DNA of 64,000 nucleotides from Neoceratodus forsteri (taxonomy: Eukaryota; Chordata; Ceratodontiformes; Ceratodontidae). The translations under genes were made by a program, and so were the position numbers. Shown one piece after another: positions 46,155 to 57,658 of the stretch. The stretch is taken from positions 195,830,501 through 195,894,500 of the forward strand of contig CM057458.1 of assembly GCA_016271365.2 (NCBI GenBank), read 5' to 3'. The stretch's first letter is position 1. Each line of letters starts with the position of its first letter. Below the pieces are notes generated by a model. That model was given only the letters and a program-made list of their open reading frames with translations, was not told where the DNA came from and ran no database searches.

Positions 46155-46161
46155 GAGGGAT

Positions 46162-46288
46162 AGAGAGGTAATATTTCACCCTAGTCAGCCCAGAGCCTTT
46201 GACAAATGTGGAGCTTTGTGTCATCGCAGTAATGTCTGTGACCAACAAAAATGTGGCCTCTGTGGTGACCTGGGTCACATTGGTGAAA
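46162..46288 (+). pseudogene. Tx1-like LINE B ORF1, knuckle region part 1
   Basis: REVIFHPSQPRAFDKCGALC and CDQQKCGLCGDLGHIGE: a CCHC knuckle whose last Cys lies beyond the CR1 insertion at 51026. Confidence 0.65.
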
Positions 46289-46639
46289 CATAGAATTTGA
46301 CGGCAGATAAAGACCTCTTGGCCCACCCAGTCTGCCCATTTCCCTACCTAATGGATAAGCTGCAGATCCTAGTTAACCAGCAGCCTACTTCTTCCTACCC
46401 CAACCCCCTAGAATTGCCTTATGACTGTCCCTTGCGTGCTTGAATTCCACCACTGATTTTGACTCCACAACCTCCTCTGGAAGGCCATTCCATGCATCCA
46501 CAACCCTCTCTGTGAAAAAATACTTCCTTAAATTACCTCTGAGCTGACCCCATCTTCAAATTGTGCCCCTTGTTCTTGCACACCTCTTTTTGAAAGATGC
46601 TACCCTCTTGGATTTTGTTGATTCCTTGAGGTACTTGAA

Positions 46640-48281
46640 GTTTCTATCATGTCCCCCTTCCTCCTTTCCTCGAGGCTATACATTAAGCTCCTTAAGTCTC
46701 TCTTCATATGTCTTCCGTGCAGACCCTACACCATTTTAGTTGCCCTCTTCTGGACAGCTTCCATCCTGTCTATGTCTTTATGGAGATTGGGTCTCCAGAA
46801 CTGCATGCAGTACTCCAGATGGGGTCTGACCAGCTGTCTGTACAGAGGGATAATAACTTCCTGTTTTCTACTGGTGATGCCTCTCCCTATGCATCCCAGT
46901 ATCCCCCCAGCCCTCCTTGCTGCCCTCTCACATTGCTTGCCCACCTTTAGGTCATCTGATATGACTACCCCCAGGTCCCTTTCCATTTTTGTTGTTGTTA
47001 GTATCTCACCCCCCATTGTGTACTCTTTCCCTGGGTTTTTGTTTCCCAGGTGCATTACCTTGCACTTCTTAGCATTGAATCTAAGCTGTCATACATTTGA
47101 CTATTCCTCTAACCTTGCCAAGTCCCTTTTCATCCTTTCCACCCCACCTTGTGCATCAACTCTGTTGCAGATCTTTGTGTCATCTGCAAAGAGACATACT
47201 TTTCCTTCCAGTCCCTCTGCAATGTCGTTTATAAAGACATTGAAGAGGACTGGTCCTAATACTGAATCCTGCAGTACCCCCAATAGTAACCCCCCTTTCT
47301 TCAGAGTGGACTCCATTTACTATTACTCTCTGTGTCCCATTCTCCAGCCAATTCTTTACCCAGGCTGTCATCTTGGGACCCACTCCCAGGCTGGCTAACT
47401 CGTATATTAATCTTTCGTTTGGGACTGTGTCAAATGCCTTGCTAAAGTCTAGGTAGGCCATGTCTACAGCCCCTCCCTGATCTACTACTTTGGTCACCCA
47501 GTCAAAGAAATATATCAGATTCGTCTGGCATGACCTTCCTGCTGTGAATCCATGCTGCCTTGGGTCCTGTGCCCCTCTGGCCTCTAGATACTCGACAGTT
47601 CTTTCCTTCAGAAGTGATTCCATCATTTTCCCTATCACTGAGGTTAAACTAACAGGTCTGTAGTTTCCTGCTTCTACCCTGCTCTGACTTTTGTGAAGGG
47701 GAATCACATCTGCCCTCCTCCAGTCCTCGGGTACCACCCCATCCTCTCCTGATTTGTTAGAGAGTAGTCAGTGGTGTCACTAGTTCTACCCTTAGTTCTT
47801 TTAGAATTCTGGGATGAATCCCATCAGGCCCTATTGCTTTGTCCACCTTCAGTTTTAAGAGTTCTTTCAGAACCCTTTCTTCTGTAAATGGGCTGATATC
47901 AACTTCTGTATCCAGAGTGTTTCTGTTGTTTGTTTTATGTACCTCCCCTTCTTCATTTGTAAATACTGAGCAAAAATATTTGTTTAGTATCTGCCTTTTC
48001 ATAGTCACCCTTTGTCCACCCCCTTCCCCTTTATTAAGCCTCACTATCCCTCCCTTGGTCTTCCTTCACTCCCTGATGTACCTATAAAAGGTTTTATCCC
48101 CCTTCTTAACTGAGTTGGCTATCTTTTCCTTGGTTTGGGCCTTTGCGTCCTGACTGCCTTTCCAGCTTCCTTTTGCTTTTACTGATACAATTCTCTGTCC
48201 TGCTCCTTCTGTGATTCCTTGTACTTCCTGAATGCTTTCTTTTTCTCTTAAACCTTCACTGCCACTTCCTTTGAGAACCAT
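46640..48281 (-). pseudogene. CR1-like LINE B reverse transcriptase
   Basis: VDKAIGPDGIHPRILKEL, VPEDWRRADVIPLHKS, NYRPVSLTSVIGKMMESLL, RQHGFTAGRSCQTN, AYLDFSKAFDTVPNERL (Asp), then [13 protein letters not shown] and [13 protein letters not shown] (Asp pair intact). MERDLGVVISDDLKVGKQ and LVRPHLEYCMQFWRP complete it. A few frameshifts (near 47310 and 47740) are the main damage. Confidence 0.88.
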
Positions 48282-48322
48282 AGTGATTTCTTACATCATT
48301 TTGTTTTGTTTATTTGCTTCAT

Positions 48323-49284
48323 TCAAATGCTTGCTACCTCTGTGATGGCACTTTTTATTATTCCACATTGTTCTTCAACCCCTCCTTCCTGCCCATTTGC
48401 TAGTGCATTCCTTAGGCACTCACCCATTTTGACCAAGTCAGCCTTACTAAAGTCCAGTACGTTTGCCTTTGTATGGCTTGAGACTGTTGCTGTGTTTATT
48501 GCGAACCATACTGTTCGAAGGTCGCTAGTTCCCAGATGGCTACCCACTTCTACATCTGTGATCCTCTCTCCATCTCCATTTGAGAGAACCAGGTCTAATA
48601 TTGCTCCCTCTTGAGTGGGTTCCAATACTAGTTGTCTAAGGCATGCCCCCTGTAGGGCATCTAGAATAACCTCACTCTTCGAAGTGGCTGCTGCAACTGC
48701 ACTCCAGTTAACATCTGGCATATTTAGATCACCCATCAGCAATATCTCCCCTTTATCTGCCATTCTAAGTATATTTCTATCATTTCTTGCCCAGTTCCTC
48801 CCCTGGGGAGGGATCTGTATACAACCCCTCAGCGGATTGTGGTGTCATTGCCTGTCTCCAAATTGACCCACAGTGCTTCTTTTCCTCCCTGTTTACCCTT
48901 TTGTTCTGTTGCTTTGATTCCTTCTCTTATGTAAAGAGCTACTTCTCCTCCTCTTTTACCCTTCCTGTCCCTCCTGTAGATAGTGTATCCTGGTATATTT
49001 ATGTCCCAGTCATGGTTTTGTGTGTACCATGTTTCTGTGACTGCCATGATATCTAGATGTTCCTCCTCCATCAAGGCCACTAATTCAGGAAGCTTGTTAC
49101 CCAGACTACAGGCATTGGTACTCATTGCTCTCCATTTTTTGATGGCTTTACCTTCTGTTGCACCATCCCCCACTGACCTTTCTACCTCGGTCTTTTTCTC
49201 ATTTAGTACCCTGTTTTGTAGGGAGAGGCTGGGATTTTCCTGCTGCCTATCCGTGCTCCCCTTGACTAGTTTAAAGTTTGCCAA
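48323..49284 (-). pseudogene. CR1-like LINE B endonuclease
   Basis: NACSLGNKLPELVALMEEEH, LDIMAVTETWYTQNHDW, IPGYTIYRRDRKGKRGG; then in the next frame LMGDLNMPDVNW, GAILDLVLSNGDGE and GSHLGTSDLRTVWF. One frame break near 48800. Confidence 0.85.
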
Positions 49285-49417
49285 TGAAGCATTTAAACCG
49301 ATTGCTCAAAAGACTTGTTCCCTTCCTGGACAGATGCAGACCATCCTGCCAGTATAGGCTGGTGTTCCTCCAGGTGGAACCCCAGTCCCCAATGAAGCCA
49401 AACCCCTGTGCTCCACA

Positions 49418-50213
49418 TCATTTTTTCAACCATTCATTAAACTGCATGGTGCAAAGTACCCTCGCCTCACCCATGCCATTGACAGGCAGCACCTCTGAGA
49501 AGGATACTGTGTGTGCTACTTGTCTTAGGCCCCTCCCCAACTCTACAGAGTCCTCCTGCACTGCTCTAGTCCCATGATGAGCCAAGTCATTTGTCCCTAG
49601 GTGGACAATGACGTCCAGCTCAGACTCCCGTGCAGCTGTTCTCATGATCCTGAGGATGCGCTTCCTGTCCCTCCAAGCCATGGCACCAGGCAGGCACCTT
49701 ACTTCAGTCTTCCCTGCTCCCCCCAGTTCTATCCCCCTAATAAATGAGTCCCCCACCAGGAGCTGCTTCCTTTTCCTATGGTGTCCTCCGCCTCCTTCCT
49801 GTGGGCCTCCCTTGTGAAATTTGTTCTCAGCCTCCTTAGTCTCCTCTGTGGGTGCATCCATAGGGGAGCTATGCTCCCCCAGAATGGTGTATGGATTGTG
49901 GAGGGGAACAACTGACTTGGGTGTGCCTCTGTTACACCATCCTTTCCCTCCTTGAGCCCACTGTGGTCCAACTGCTGTGCTTTCTTTGCAACCTCTGAGG
50001 TAGTGGTGGTGGCTCTGGTGCTCCCTGGATGGGGGAGGTTCCCTTCCTACTGTACAGGGTGGCCTGGGGGAAGGTTCCCTTACTGCTGTCCAGTGTGGCC
50101 TGAAGACAGGCAACTTCCTCTCTCAGGGCAGAAAGTTGTCTGCAAATAAGGCAGCATCTCAGCCTCCAGAAAGACTCCCGGAAGACTGCTGCCCCACAGC
50201 CATTACATTGCAC
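49418..50213 (-). pseudogene. CR1-like LINE B ORF1: zinc cluster and esterase
   Basis: A Cys cluster (CNGCGAAVF...RCCLICRQL) precedes a helical ALREEVACLQ stretch (50213-50080). A frame change follows, then the SGNH esterase: LLVGDSFIRGIEL, VRCLPGAMAWRDRKRIL, VIVHLGTNDLAHHG, ending QFNEWLKK. CR1 ORF1 proteins combine these two parts. The esterase block motifs GDS and GTND are intact. Confidence 0.85.
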
Positions 50214-50245
50214 TACTCCTCACATGTGTATCTACTTTTTTTTTT

Positions 50246-50257
50246 GTGTGTGTGTGA
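50246..50257. repeat. Short (GT)n run after T-stretch
   Basis: T(11)(GT)6 within the CR1 5' region. Confidence 0.9.
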
Positions 50258-50774
50258 TTGGTTTGTTATATAGAAATATATATATATTATACAGTGTGTA
50301 TGCTTATATTGCCAGTGCAGTGTGCTAGAGAGGATATGACAGTGATATGCTCCTTGCACTCTTGAGGAAATGATGTCAGAACCCCCAGGTGTAAAGGAAC
50401 TATTTCCAGGGGTGGGTGGGGTGAGGGGTGGGCAGGGATTGGGCCTAAACTGTGCCCTCACGAAACAATCAGCTAAAAGCTCTGACGCACCGCTGCGATG
50501 AGTGCCTTCCTGTCAGCAAGATGCTCTACACAATAATTTGACAGAGAAAATACCCTGCTAATCAAACAGAGAAAAATCCAGACATCCAAGTCAGACACAG
50601 GTAAACCTCCCCAGCTCCAAAACAGCCTGGTGATTTGTGCTCTAAAAGCAGTCAGCCCCAAAATAAGTCAGATGTGCACCAGGACAGACACAGTAAACAG
50701 TATTCCATCCCTCAGGGTTTAAACTCTTCCAGCACTGAAAATTTTAACAATTGTAACAAAAGTAAAATAAGATC

Positions 50775-51020
50775 CACCTCCCTCTGTTGCTTGAAAGACT
50801 GTCTTTCCTGATAATTCTAAGTTCCTTATTTCACCTTTCAGTTAGAAGTAGCCTCCACCTGCAGAATATCTGCTACAAACCAAAGACAATTGTAAGGTTC
50901 ACCTCCCTCTGTTGTAAGCACAACTCGCTTTCTTGCAAATCCTGTGTTCAGTATTGCAGCTTCCAGCCAGAGGTAGCTTCACCTGAAGAATATTAGCTGG
51001 TGCACACTATAGACAACCTA
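50775..51020 (-). repeat. Two 125-bp tandem monomers at the CR1 5' end
   Basis: CACCTCCCTCTGTTG starts at 50775 and again at 50900. AGTAGCCTCCACCTGCAGAATA and AGGTAGCTTCACCTGAAGAA-type sequences recur at the same spacing. Located at the 5' terminus of the element, where promoter monomers would sit. Confidence 0.75.
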
Positions 51021-51702
51021 TGAAATGTAATCTTTGTGATGAACATGGACATACATTTCGTAATTGTTCTTGGGCTTCCCATAATATTGTTGATCCTACA
51101 ATTAGTGCTGAGCATGATGTATATGTGGCTAATGCCCAAAAAGAATAACAAAAGATGCACGGTTTGCTTATGCAGTCAAGTTCATCTGACCCAAAACCTC
51201 AGAGAGTGGCTAAATCTCGACATGAGGAACCTGTGGTTGATACCGACGGTTTCCAGTCAGACATGGAAATTTCACAGTTGGAAGCATTGGAACTGGATGC
51301 GGCTGTTGGTGGAGATACTTCCTAGTACTGCTTTCCCTTCACAGGATAATCCCCCTGCCCCTTCTACACCACTTCCTGGAGAGGATGGTAGTGATGGTTT
51401 GGTGGGAGAACCTGACTGCAGTACTGGAGCTGTTAACAGATCTGACTTGTATGCCTCCTCCGGTCTTGCAGCATGATACTACTTTTCAAAGGGTGACTCA
51501 GTCTAAGTCTAATAGGGCAGTTTTGGAAGTGCAACAAGCATATGTAGAACCTGACTCAGTTCCTTTACGAAATTCTTGTGCCCTGTTATTTGAACAGGAA
51601 GGAGAAGATGGTTTATACTCTGACATTTCTTCAGTTGCTTCCTCACATGCTGAGATAATGCCTGATGCAGGTGTTGGAGATAAACCAAAACCAAAGAAAT
51701 GA
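51021..51702 (+). pseudogene. Tx1-like LINE B ORF1, last part
   Basis: KCNLCDEHGHTFRNCSWASH is the next CCHC knuckle; the first Cys completes the knuckle split by CR1. Downstream is a Ser/Asp-rich tail ending PKPKK and TGA at about 51702. Confidence 0.65.
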
Positions 51703-51770
51703 AAGAAAAGGAAATGATGTGCCTCTGTTTTTTTTTCCCCCTCTTTCATGGTTGATTACACTCCTTTGTA

Positions 51771-52654
51771 GTGCTTGCTTCTCTTTTTCTTCTCATGGCT
51801 AAGAGTATTGCGTTTCTCACTATTGATGTTAATAGTATTAAATCACTGAAAAAGAGAAAGGTTACCTTTGCAAGTTTACTGGAGTGTCATGGAAATGTAA
51901 TTTTATTACAGGATACTAGATTGCATTCTTTACCTGGACTGCGGGAAGCAGAAAAGGATTGGAGGTTGTGTTGGATTAGGTATATTGTTTGCTGATGTTG
52001 ATGCTAAGGTTTTGCAAGTCCTGGATATCTCTTCAGGAAGGGGTATTCTAGTAGATGTCATTATTCATAACTGTGTGTACTGTATCATTAATATATATGC
52101 CCCACAGCAAAAAGTGGATAGGTAATTGCTTTTTTAAACGGATTGCCCCTTATTTACACGCCTCCAAATTGGTCCTGTGGGGGGGTGGGGATTTTAATTG
52201 TGGCATTACCCCTAGGGATTGGGGAAGAAAATTGCAAAAGATCTTCTGTGATACTAATACATTACTTGATGTTATTAAAAACAATAACTTAAAGGATGTA
52301 TATGGTATTTTACAGGTACCACCTACACGTACGTTCTTTGAGGGTGCTCTGTCTTCCCATACAGATTTTTGGTTTTTATCTGAAAGGATTACTAGTTCAA
52401 GGGTTACTGTTTTGCCTATGGAGACTTCTGATCATGTGGTAGTTAAAGTGTCGATAGGTCATCACCAAAAGCTTCTGATGGGCAGTGCTTATTGGAAACT
52501 GAATGTTGCCTTCTTGCAAGAGGAGCTTGCTAGGGTACACATACAGACATTTTTTGCATTCCGTTCAGATTTTTGTTTTCTGTTTGATAGTCCCATTGAG
52601 TGGTGGGAGGATATAAAACGGGATTTTAAATTGTTTTTTATTCAGCTATATTAA
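51771..52654 (+). pseudogene. Tx1-like LINE B endonuclease
   Basis: IAFLTIDVNSIKSLKKRKVT, NVILLQDTRLHSLPGL, WGGGDFNCGITPRDW, SSHTDFWFLSERITSSRV and ETSDHVVVKVSIG, then AYWKLNVAFLQEELARV. A frame change occurs near 51990. RT does not follow. Confidence 0.8.
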
Positions 52655-52980
52655 ACACGAGCCGGGGATCAATATTTAACATATCTGGGTTATAGAGCTC
52701 ATTATTTGCAGTTACTGACTCAGGTCACTGATTTGGGTAGTACTGTACAACAGAAGCTTTTGGAAGTTAAATGTATGACATTCTTAAGCTAAAAGAAGAT
52801 AGATATTCTTTGCAGCAAAAGTATTTGGTTAAGGGAACTAGGCAACAAGTGAATCCTTATGATCTTCCTTCACAGGATCCAGACGATTTGTTATGTCTGC
52901 TTCATTAGATGATGCTGGTAATGTCGTGAATATCATCTGGGTATACGTCAAGTAGTTCAAACACATGTGAAGACCACATT

Positions 52981-53212
52981 TTTTTACCTCTGAATTGGAT
53001 GATGATGGGGGAGGGACCACTAGGGATATCTGTGTTATTTCTGAATGGGACAATGATCGGTGGAGGGAGGGGGCGCCACTAGCACCAGGGACAGCTCTCA
53101 GGGCATGGGCAATCGGGGGCAGCGTCGTGCAGTATAACTTCCCTCGCTATGCAGATGGCCTCTTAGTGCCTTGCATGCCCAGTGGGCTCATTTGCATAAC
53201 TCCTTTTAAATA
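52981..53212. other. Unassigned junction region
   Basis: Tx1 similarity ends here. GC-richer DNA with GCGC and TGAATG words like those in the Harbinger elements, but no defined ends. Confidence 0.35.
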
Positions 53213-53395
53213 TGGGGCTGGCAGTATAGCCTAGAAGTTAGAGTAACGAGCTGTGAATGTGTTTGGTACATCCAGCAGACCCATGTTTGAGTTCTACAAC
53301 CTCCACTTTCATACTGTTGGACTCTTAGTAAGTCTGTTAACCTCCCCAATGGGCCTTACCCGGTTACTAAAGACTAAATAAATAAATTAGCCCAG
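53213..53395 (+). mobile_element. MIR-like tRNA-derived SINE
   Basis: GGCAGTATAGCCTAGAAG then TTAGAGTAACGAGC is a box A-like head, and GTTTGAGTTCT is box B-like. ACTCTTAGTAAGTCTGTTAA then CCTCCCC recalls the MIR/L2-type 3' part. The tail is AAATAAATAAAT. Confidence 0.55.
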
Positions 53396-53945
53396 GTACA
53401 AGCCATTGTGCCACCCTATTATATGGGCCATGTCTGCCCGGTGCTAGGTGGCTTAACAGTGGGTCTCCCTGGCCCTATATTGAGTGGAATAGCACCAGCA
53501 CACTATTCCACTGAATATAGTGGTCTTGGACACCTGGGCAACTGCAGGGGGCACTGCAAAGTTTTGCCTGCTGCTTTGCCCAGATTTGAATATCAGGCTC
53601 CTAATCTCAAAAACTGTGTGAAGGCCTAACTTAACCAAAGTTTTATTCATCATAGACATCCATGTTTGAATCCCACTATTTTCATTTTTAAGATCATAAC
53701 TATCATTTAGACAGGCTTCTGTAATTTTATTTTATGGTATTTTTATAATTCTGTACCAACAGTTTTATAGCTCTTGTTCATAAAGCTGCTGGTAATGACT
53801 GTATCCCTGTTTCCAGTCTTAAAAGTTCAGGTGGCACAAATTGCGGCAAACCCAACCATTAATCTCATGAAGAGATTTTGTATTGGTTCAAGGGTACTGA
53901 CAGCAGCTTCCATTCCCCATACCTTTGTGCCATATGGAATCAATC
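53396..53945. other. Unassigned stretch with a Harbinger-like end
   Basis: GCCCAGATTTGAATATCAGG at 53578-53597 resembles the GATATTC-type terminal repeats seen elsewhere in this window. No partner end could be identified. Confidence 0.3.
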
Positions 53946-53994
53946 AATCAAAATCTAGAATCTGAAAATCTAATTAACCATTTACAGTCTGGTT

Positions 53995-54500
53995 TTAGGG
54001 CACCTCCTCTAGTTAGTCTGTCAGTCCTACCGAGAAGGTACGATGGGATATTTACCTCGTGGTCAGCCGCTCCAGGTCTTGGCCATGTTTTAGTGACCAC
54101 TAATATGTCAGGAGTAGTATGATATGCCCAAGCCTGGATGGAGGTAAGCTTCTTTAGAAGGCTACACGCATTTACGTGCACAGAACTTATCCCCTTGAGA
54201 CTAGGTAGGTCAGAAGGGGAAGAGATAGTATCTGGAGGTCCTGGGTTAAGCCCAGCGTTGCCCAAGCAGAGCAACAAAAGAAGTAGCTTCCTGATAGCCC
54301 CCAAGAGAAATTGAGATGCCTTTATTCTTTCTCGTTTAGACTGGTAGTTAGAGGTCACTGCTGGGGTACTAATACTATTACCCAGCTGACCTAGTACAGC
54401 AAAGATGAGGATTCTAACTGTAAAGTACTTGGGATAATGCAGGGCATCCGTAATGGGTGAGGAGCCTGCCTTGGCTATAGCTACAACTGCCCCCATGCAC
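53995..54500 (-). pseudogene. L2-like LINE E: N-terminal region, 2A-like motif, endonuclease start
   Basis: One open minus frame (54496 down to about 54000). The N-terminal part has hydrophobic runs (VRILIFAVLGQLG) and a leucine run LLLLLLCLGN directly before AGLNPGPPD (54236-54265), a 2A-like motif with Asp replaced (G-N-A-G-L-N-P-G-P). The endonuclease start follows: VHVNACSLLKKLTSIQAW, TPDILVVTKTW, YLLGRTDRLTRGG. It is cut at about 54000. Confidence 0.7.
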
Positions 54501-54965
54501 GGTGTAGCTGTAGGGCCTGATCCAGTGTGGGGAACAGAAAGGTAGAAGAGTAAAAATTCAGGTGCTCAGCTGCCTAACTGTAGAATAAAAGATCTGACCT
54601 TTGCTTCATAAACATGCACATAAATGAGTGATCAGCAAATAGTTTCCCAAGTGTATTTATATGGCAAGTACAGTTTTCTCTGACTTTTTGTTTTCTCTAC
54701 ATGAGTTTTCCATCGGGGCACTAGTAATTATTTTGGCAAGATACACAGAATTATTTACTTTTTCTAATTTCTGATGCTGAATTTTCCATTTGTATGAACA
54801 TATGCCTACCACAAATTAAGATCTTTGTTTTACTAACATTTGGTTTTAGCCTTGCATATCAAGTGTTGCAACCACATTATTAATTGTTTTCTACAGGCCT
54901 GTCGGAGTCATTGAAATCACTAGCACGTCATCAGCATACAGTAGCACATATATCTTCGTATTAAC

Positions 54966-55030
54966 ATAGAATGTAATAACTGATAAGGGCCACTGGGCCC
55001 ACCAAGTCCGCCATTTTTGTTAACCTTTAT
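54966..55030 (-). mobile_element. CR1 3'-end scrap inside the RT
   Basis: ACATAGAATGTAATAACTGA then TAAGGGCCACTGGGCCCACC parallels the 3' end of the CR1 at 46289 (CATAGAATTTG...CCCACCCAGTCTGCCCAT). It separates the RT segments at about 55030 and 54965. Confidence 0.65.
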
Positions 55031-55501
55031 TTTTTACTGCAGAACCTACTTTTTCTACATTACCAATTTCTGGAGCATTGGTCTCAGTTAGGTCAAGATT
55101 TGCTAACACACACCCTTGCTTAATCCCCCACTTATTCACACTTATTTTCTGTTTATTGTCCATCCCTGGAGTATCTAACTTATGTCTTGTGTTGCTGTGT
55201 AGGAGCTTAATTATGTTTACGAGTGTATAGTCCATGCCCTTATCAAACCATGCCTTTAACAATATTTGCCTGTCAACACGATCAAATGCACTTTTAATGT
55301 CTAAAACCGTATAATAGTCTTCCACCTTTGCCCAACACATATTTCTTTCTCAGGTGATCTAAAGTGAAAATAATATCCATAGTGCACTTACCCTCATAAA
55401 ATCCATTTTGTTTTTCGGAAAGTACAGCATGTTATTTCCCCTCACCCATTCTTCAATTTTATTAAGAATACAGTATATTGACTATATATTTTACCAGAAA
55501 T

Positions 55502-56056
55502 AGAGTCGGCACGCCGGTGCAGTGGTGGCACTACCACTTGCGATGCCTTCGACCTGGGTTCGGGAATGAGCCCGGGGTGGTGGTGGGCTGGCTGGGGGGG
55601 GGGGAGGCTTGAGCATCTGCAGGACAGCTTGCCCTCTCCCGGAGGGAGGGGGAGACCAGGCTCGGCGCTTGACTGGCCTCCGGTGGAAGTCAGAGGCATA
55701 GCAAACGCAGACAGAGAGGGTTGGGGCGTGGTGGACATCAGCAGAGACGCCTTGACGTCAGGGCGCAAACCACACTCCCAGAACAGGGAAAAAGAATGCT
55801 GGAACACCATGGGGAAGGCACGCCAGTGCAGACCCTAATGGCTTCTGGCTGCCTGAACCACCAGGGACCCAACGAAACTTGAAGTATGTCTGGGTGTTCG
55901 GGCCCCACCTCATACCCGCCTGAGAAGTACAGCCACGGCTCCATCGGGGTCCACCATGGAAGTCGGGTGAGGTGGTGAAATGGGGGAGGCACATGAGCAT
56001 CTCTCAATAGAGTGGAGTTCCAGCATGAGGGAGGAGAAACAGAAATTTTAAAAAAC
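55502..56056 (+). mobile_element. tRNA-derived SINE, copy 3 with perfect 16-bp target duplication
   Basis: ATATTTTACCAGAAAT at 55486-55501 is repeated at 56057-56072. The head contains a CCGGTGCAGTGGTGGCACTA box A-like region and GGGTTCGGGAATG box B-like. The A-rich end is AAATTTTAAAAAAC. Length 555 bp. Confidence 0.85.
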
Positions 56057-57108
56057 ATATTTTACCAGAAATGCACAACAACATTGTTATCAACCTATAG
56101 TTTTCTGGGTTGGAATAATTTCCTTTTTTGTGGATGGGAACTTTTATCTCATTGAACTAGTATTCCGGGATTCTTAATGCACCATTAATTTTTTCAGATA
56201 AATGTGCCAAAATACAAGCCCACTAATCCTCATTAAATGATACAATTCCGCAGGAAGTAAGCGGCCTGACTTCCATACAGGGAGTTAAAATGAACAGACC
56301 AGCTCCTGGCAGACGTTATTGCTTCTAAATTTGATCTTTGCTTATTCTAACAAATGGCAATAATGTTCCAAAAAGATGTAGTATTTTTTTTGGGGGGGGG
56401 GGGGTAACCTGGAGTAAACCCCACAGACCTTCCAGGTAGTGGAATTTCTTAATACTGAGAAGTTTTATGTGTTCCTTAGACAGGTAGGCTATCTTATATT
56501 GTATAAATTCTGCAGACTCACGATGTCTACCAAGCCTGATCAACCCACTATCATATCAAGGTGAACTATAAAACATAATTCAATTCCTGCTGCTATTTGG
56601 CCTCATATTGGTACTCAGAAGGGCACTGCTTAGACAGTGTTATAATGTACTTAACTCCTCAAAGTATTGTTCAACTGAGCAGTCCTGATCTACAATGTGA
56701 CACTTAAGTTCTAGCATTTGAGATTGAATTAGTTTGTTACAGAGCTCTGTGGTCTCATCTCTCCATTTCATTTTTACACTGTTTCTAATTATCAAGATAT
56801 TGACTTATGACAAATTTCTTTCTTTCCCTTATGTGGCAAATTGTGTAAAATGCATACATAGTGGTAAATGGTTACTGTTGAAGCCCTGTAGGACTGAAAA
56901 ATACTTTACTTCTGAATATGAAAAAAGATCTACACAAATGTAGTCAAGGACTGAACCACCAAAGCATGTCTGGTAAGTAAATTCACCTCCCTTGTCCTGA
57001 CCTGTTCTGCCATTTAAAATTCTCATATTTGATTTGGACATAAACTTCAAAATGAGTTTTCCCTTAGCATTGATTTTTCCATCTTTTGATGTTCTTTGTG
57101 GAATTTTG

Positions 57109-57658
57109 TTTTTGTTGGTGCGGTTTCTCCTGGAGTCCCCCACCTGCTATCTGCCTCTGCCAACCATGTAGGAGACCCCCTTCCTTCAGCCCCACAGTTT
57201 ACCTCGAGGTGGAGGTAGGGAGACCCTCAACCCACCAGACCGGATCCAGTTCAGGGGAGGTGCCTTCACGGCAGCGGTGTGAGGGGGCCAATCGTCATCC
57301 ATGGCAAGGACTCCCGGTTTTTCCATTTTTTCTTCTGTATTTGCAGAGAGGGGCATGCAGTGACACCAGTGGAGGGAGCGCGCACATGTCCGCACATACT
57401 TCTCCAGGCGTCTGCCCCATCACCGCCCCCCTTCTGCAGCGTCAACGCATTGCCCACCAGCCTCCACTAGGGGCCAGTCGGGCATTGACCACTGGCGTCC
57501 CCCCTTCCCTGGAGAAGAAGAGCAGTCCCTCGGGCACTCAGTCCTTCTCCAACCCTGCCAACCCCCAGTGGCCCATACTCGTTCCTGAACACGGGTCGCC
57601 AGCATAGCATGAGGTAAGGCGTGTCTAGCACCTCAGCCCTCAGTGCCACTGGGCTGGC
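57109..57658 (-). mobile_element. tRNA-derived SINE, copy 4
   Basis: CTTTGTGGAATTTTG (57094-57108) and CTTTGTGGAACTTTTG (57659-57674) flank it. The head at the right end reads on minus CCCAGTGGCACTGAGGGCTG and GTGTTCAGGAACG. Length 550 bp. Confidence 0.8.

Larger units (their letters stand above)
46289..51020 (-). mobile_element. CR1-like LINE B, probably full length
   Basis: The 3' end at 46289 reads on the minus strand CTTTATCTGCCGTCAAATTC then TATG. TGAAA flanks it at 46284-46288 and 51021-51025. It holds 5' tandem monomers (50775-51020), ORF1 with zinc cluster and esterase (50213-49418), endonuclease (49284-48323) and RT (48281-46726). Same family as 12059-15973 but less truncated. It lies inside a CCHC knuckle codon run of the Tx1 gag. 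Confidence 0.85.
43979..52980 (+). mobile_element. Tx1-like LINE B, interrupted twice, 3' part lost
   Basis: Starts right behind the tail of LINE A. ORF1 begins at ATG 44115. An L2-type fragment (45665-46154) and a CR1 (46289-51020) sit inside ORF1. ORF1 ends at about 51702, and the endonuclease runs 51771-52654. Recognisable sequence stops at about 52980, before RT. Confidence 0.8.

Noticed and set aside
46649..49577. Plus-strand frames up to 249 codons
   Set aside because: Antisense shadows of the CR1 RT and endonuclease on the minus strand.
53935..54000. NLESENLINHLQSGFR on the plus strand, like an RT entry block
   Set aside because: Only about 20 residues, directly abutting the minus-strand L2-like element; too short to call, noted as a possible LINE scrap.
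55542..56058. Frames on both strands around 55.5-56.1 kb
   Set aside because: Fall within SINE copy 3.
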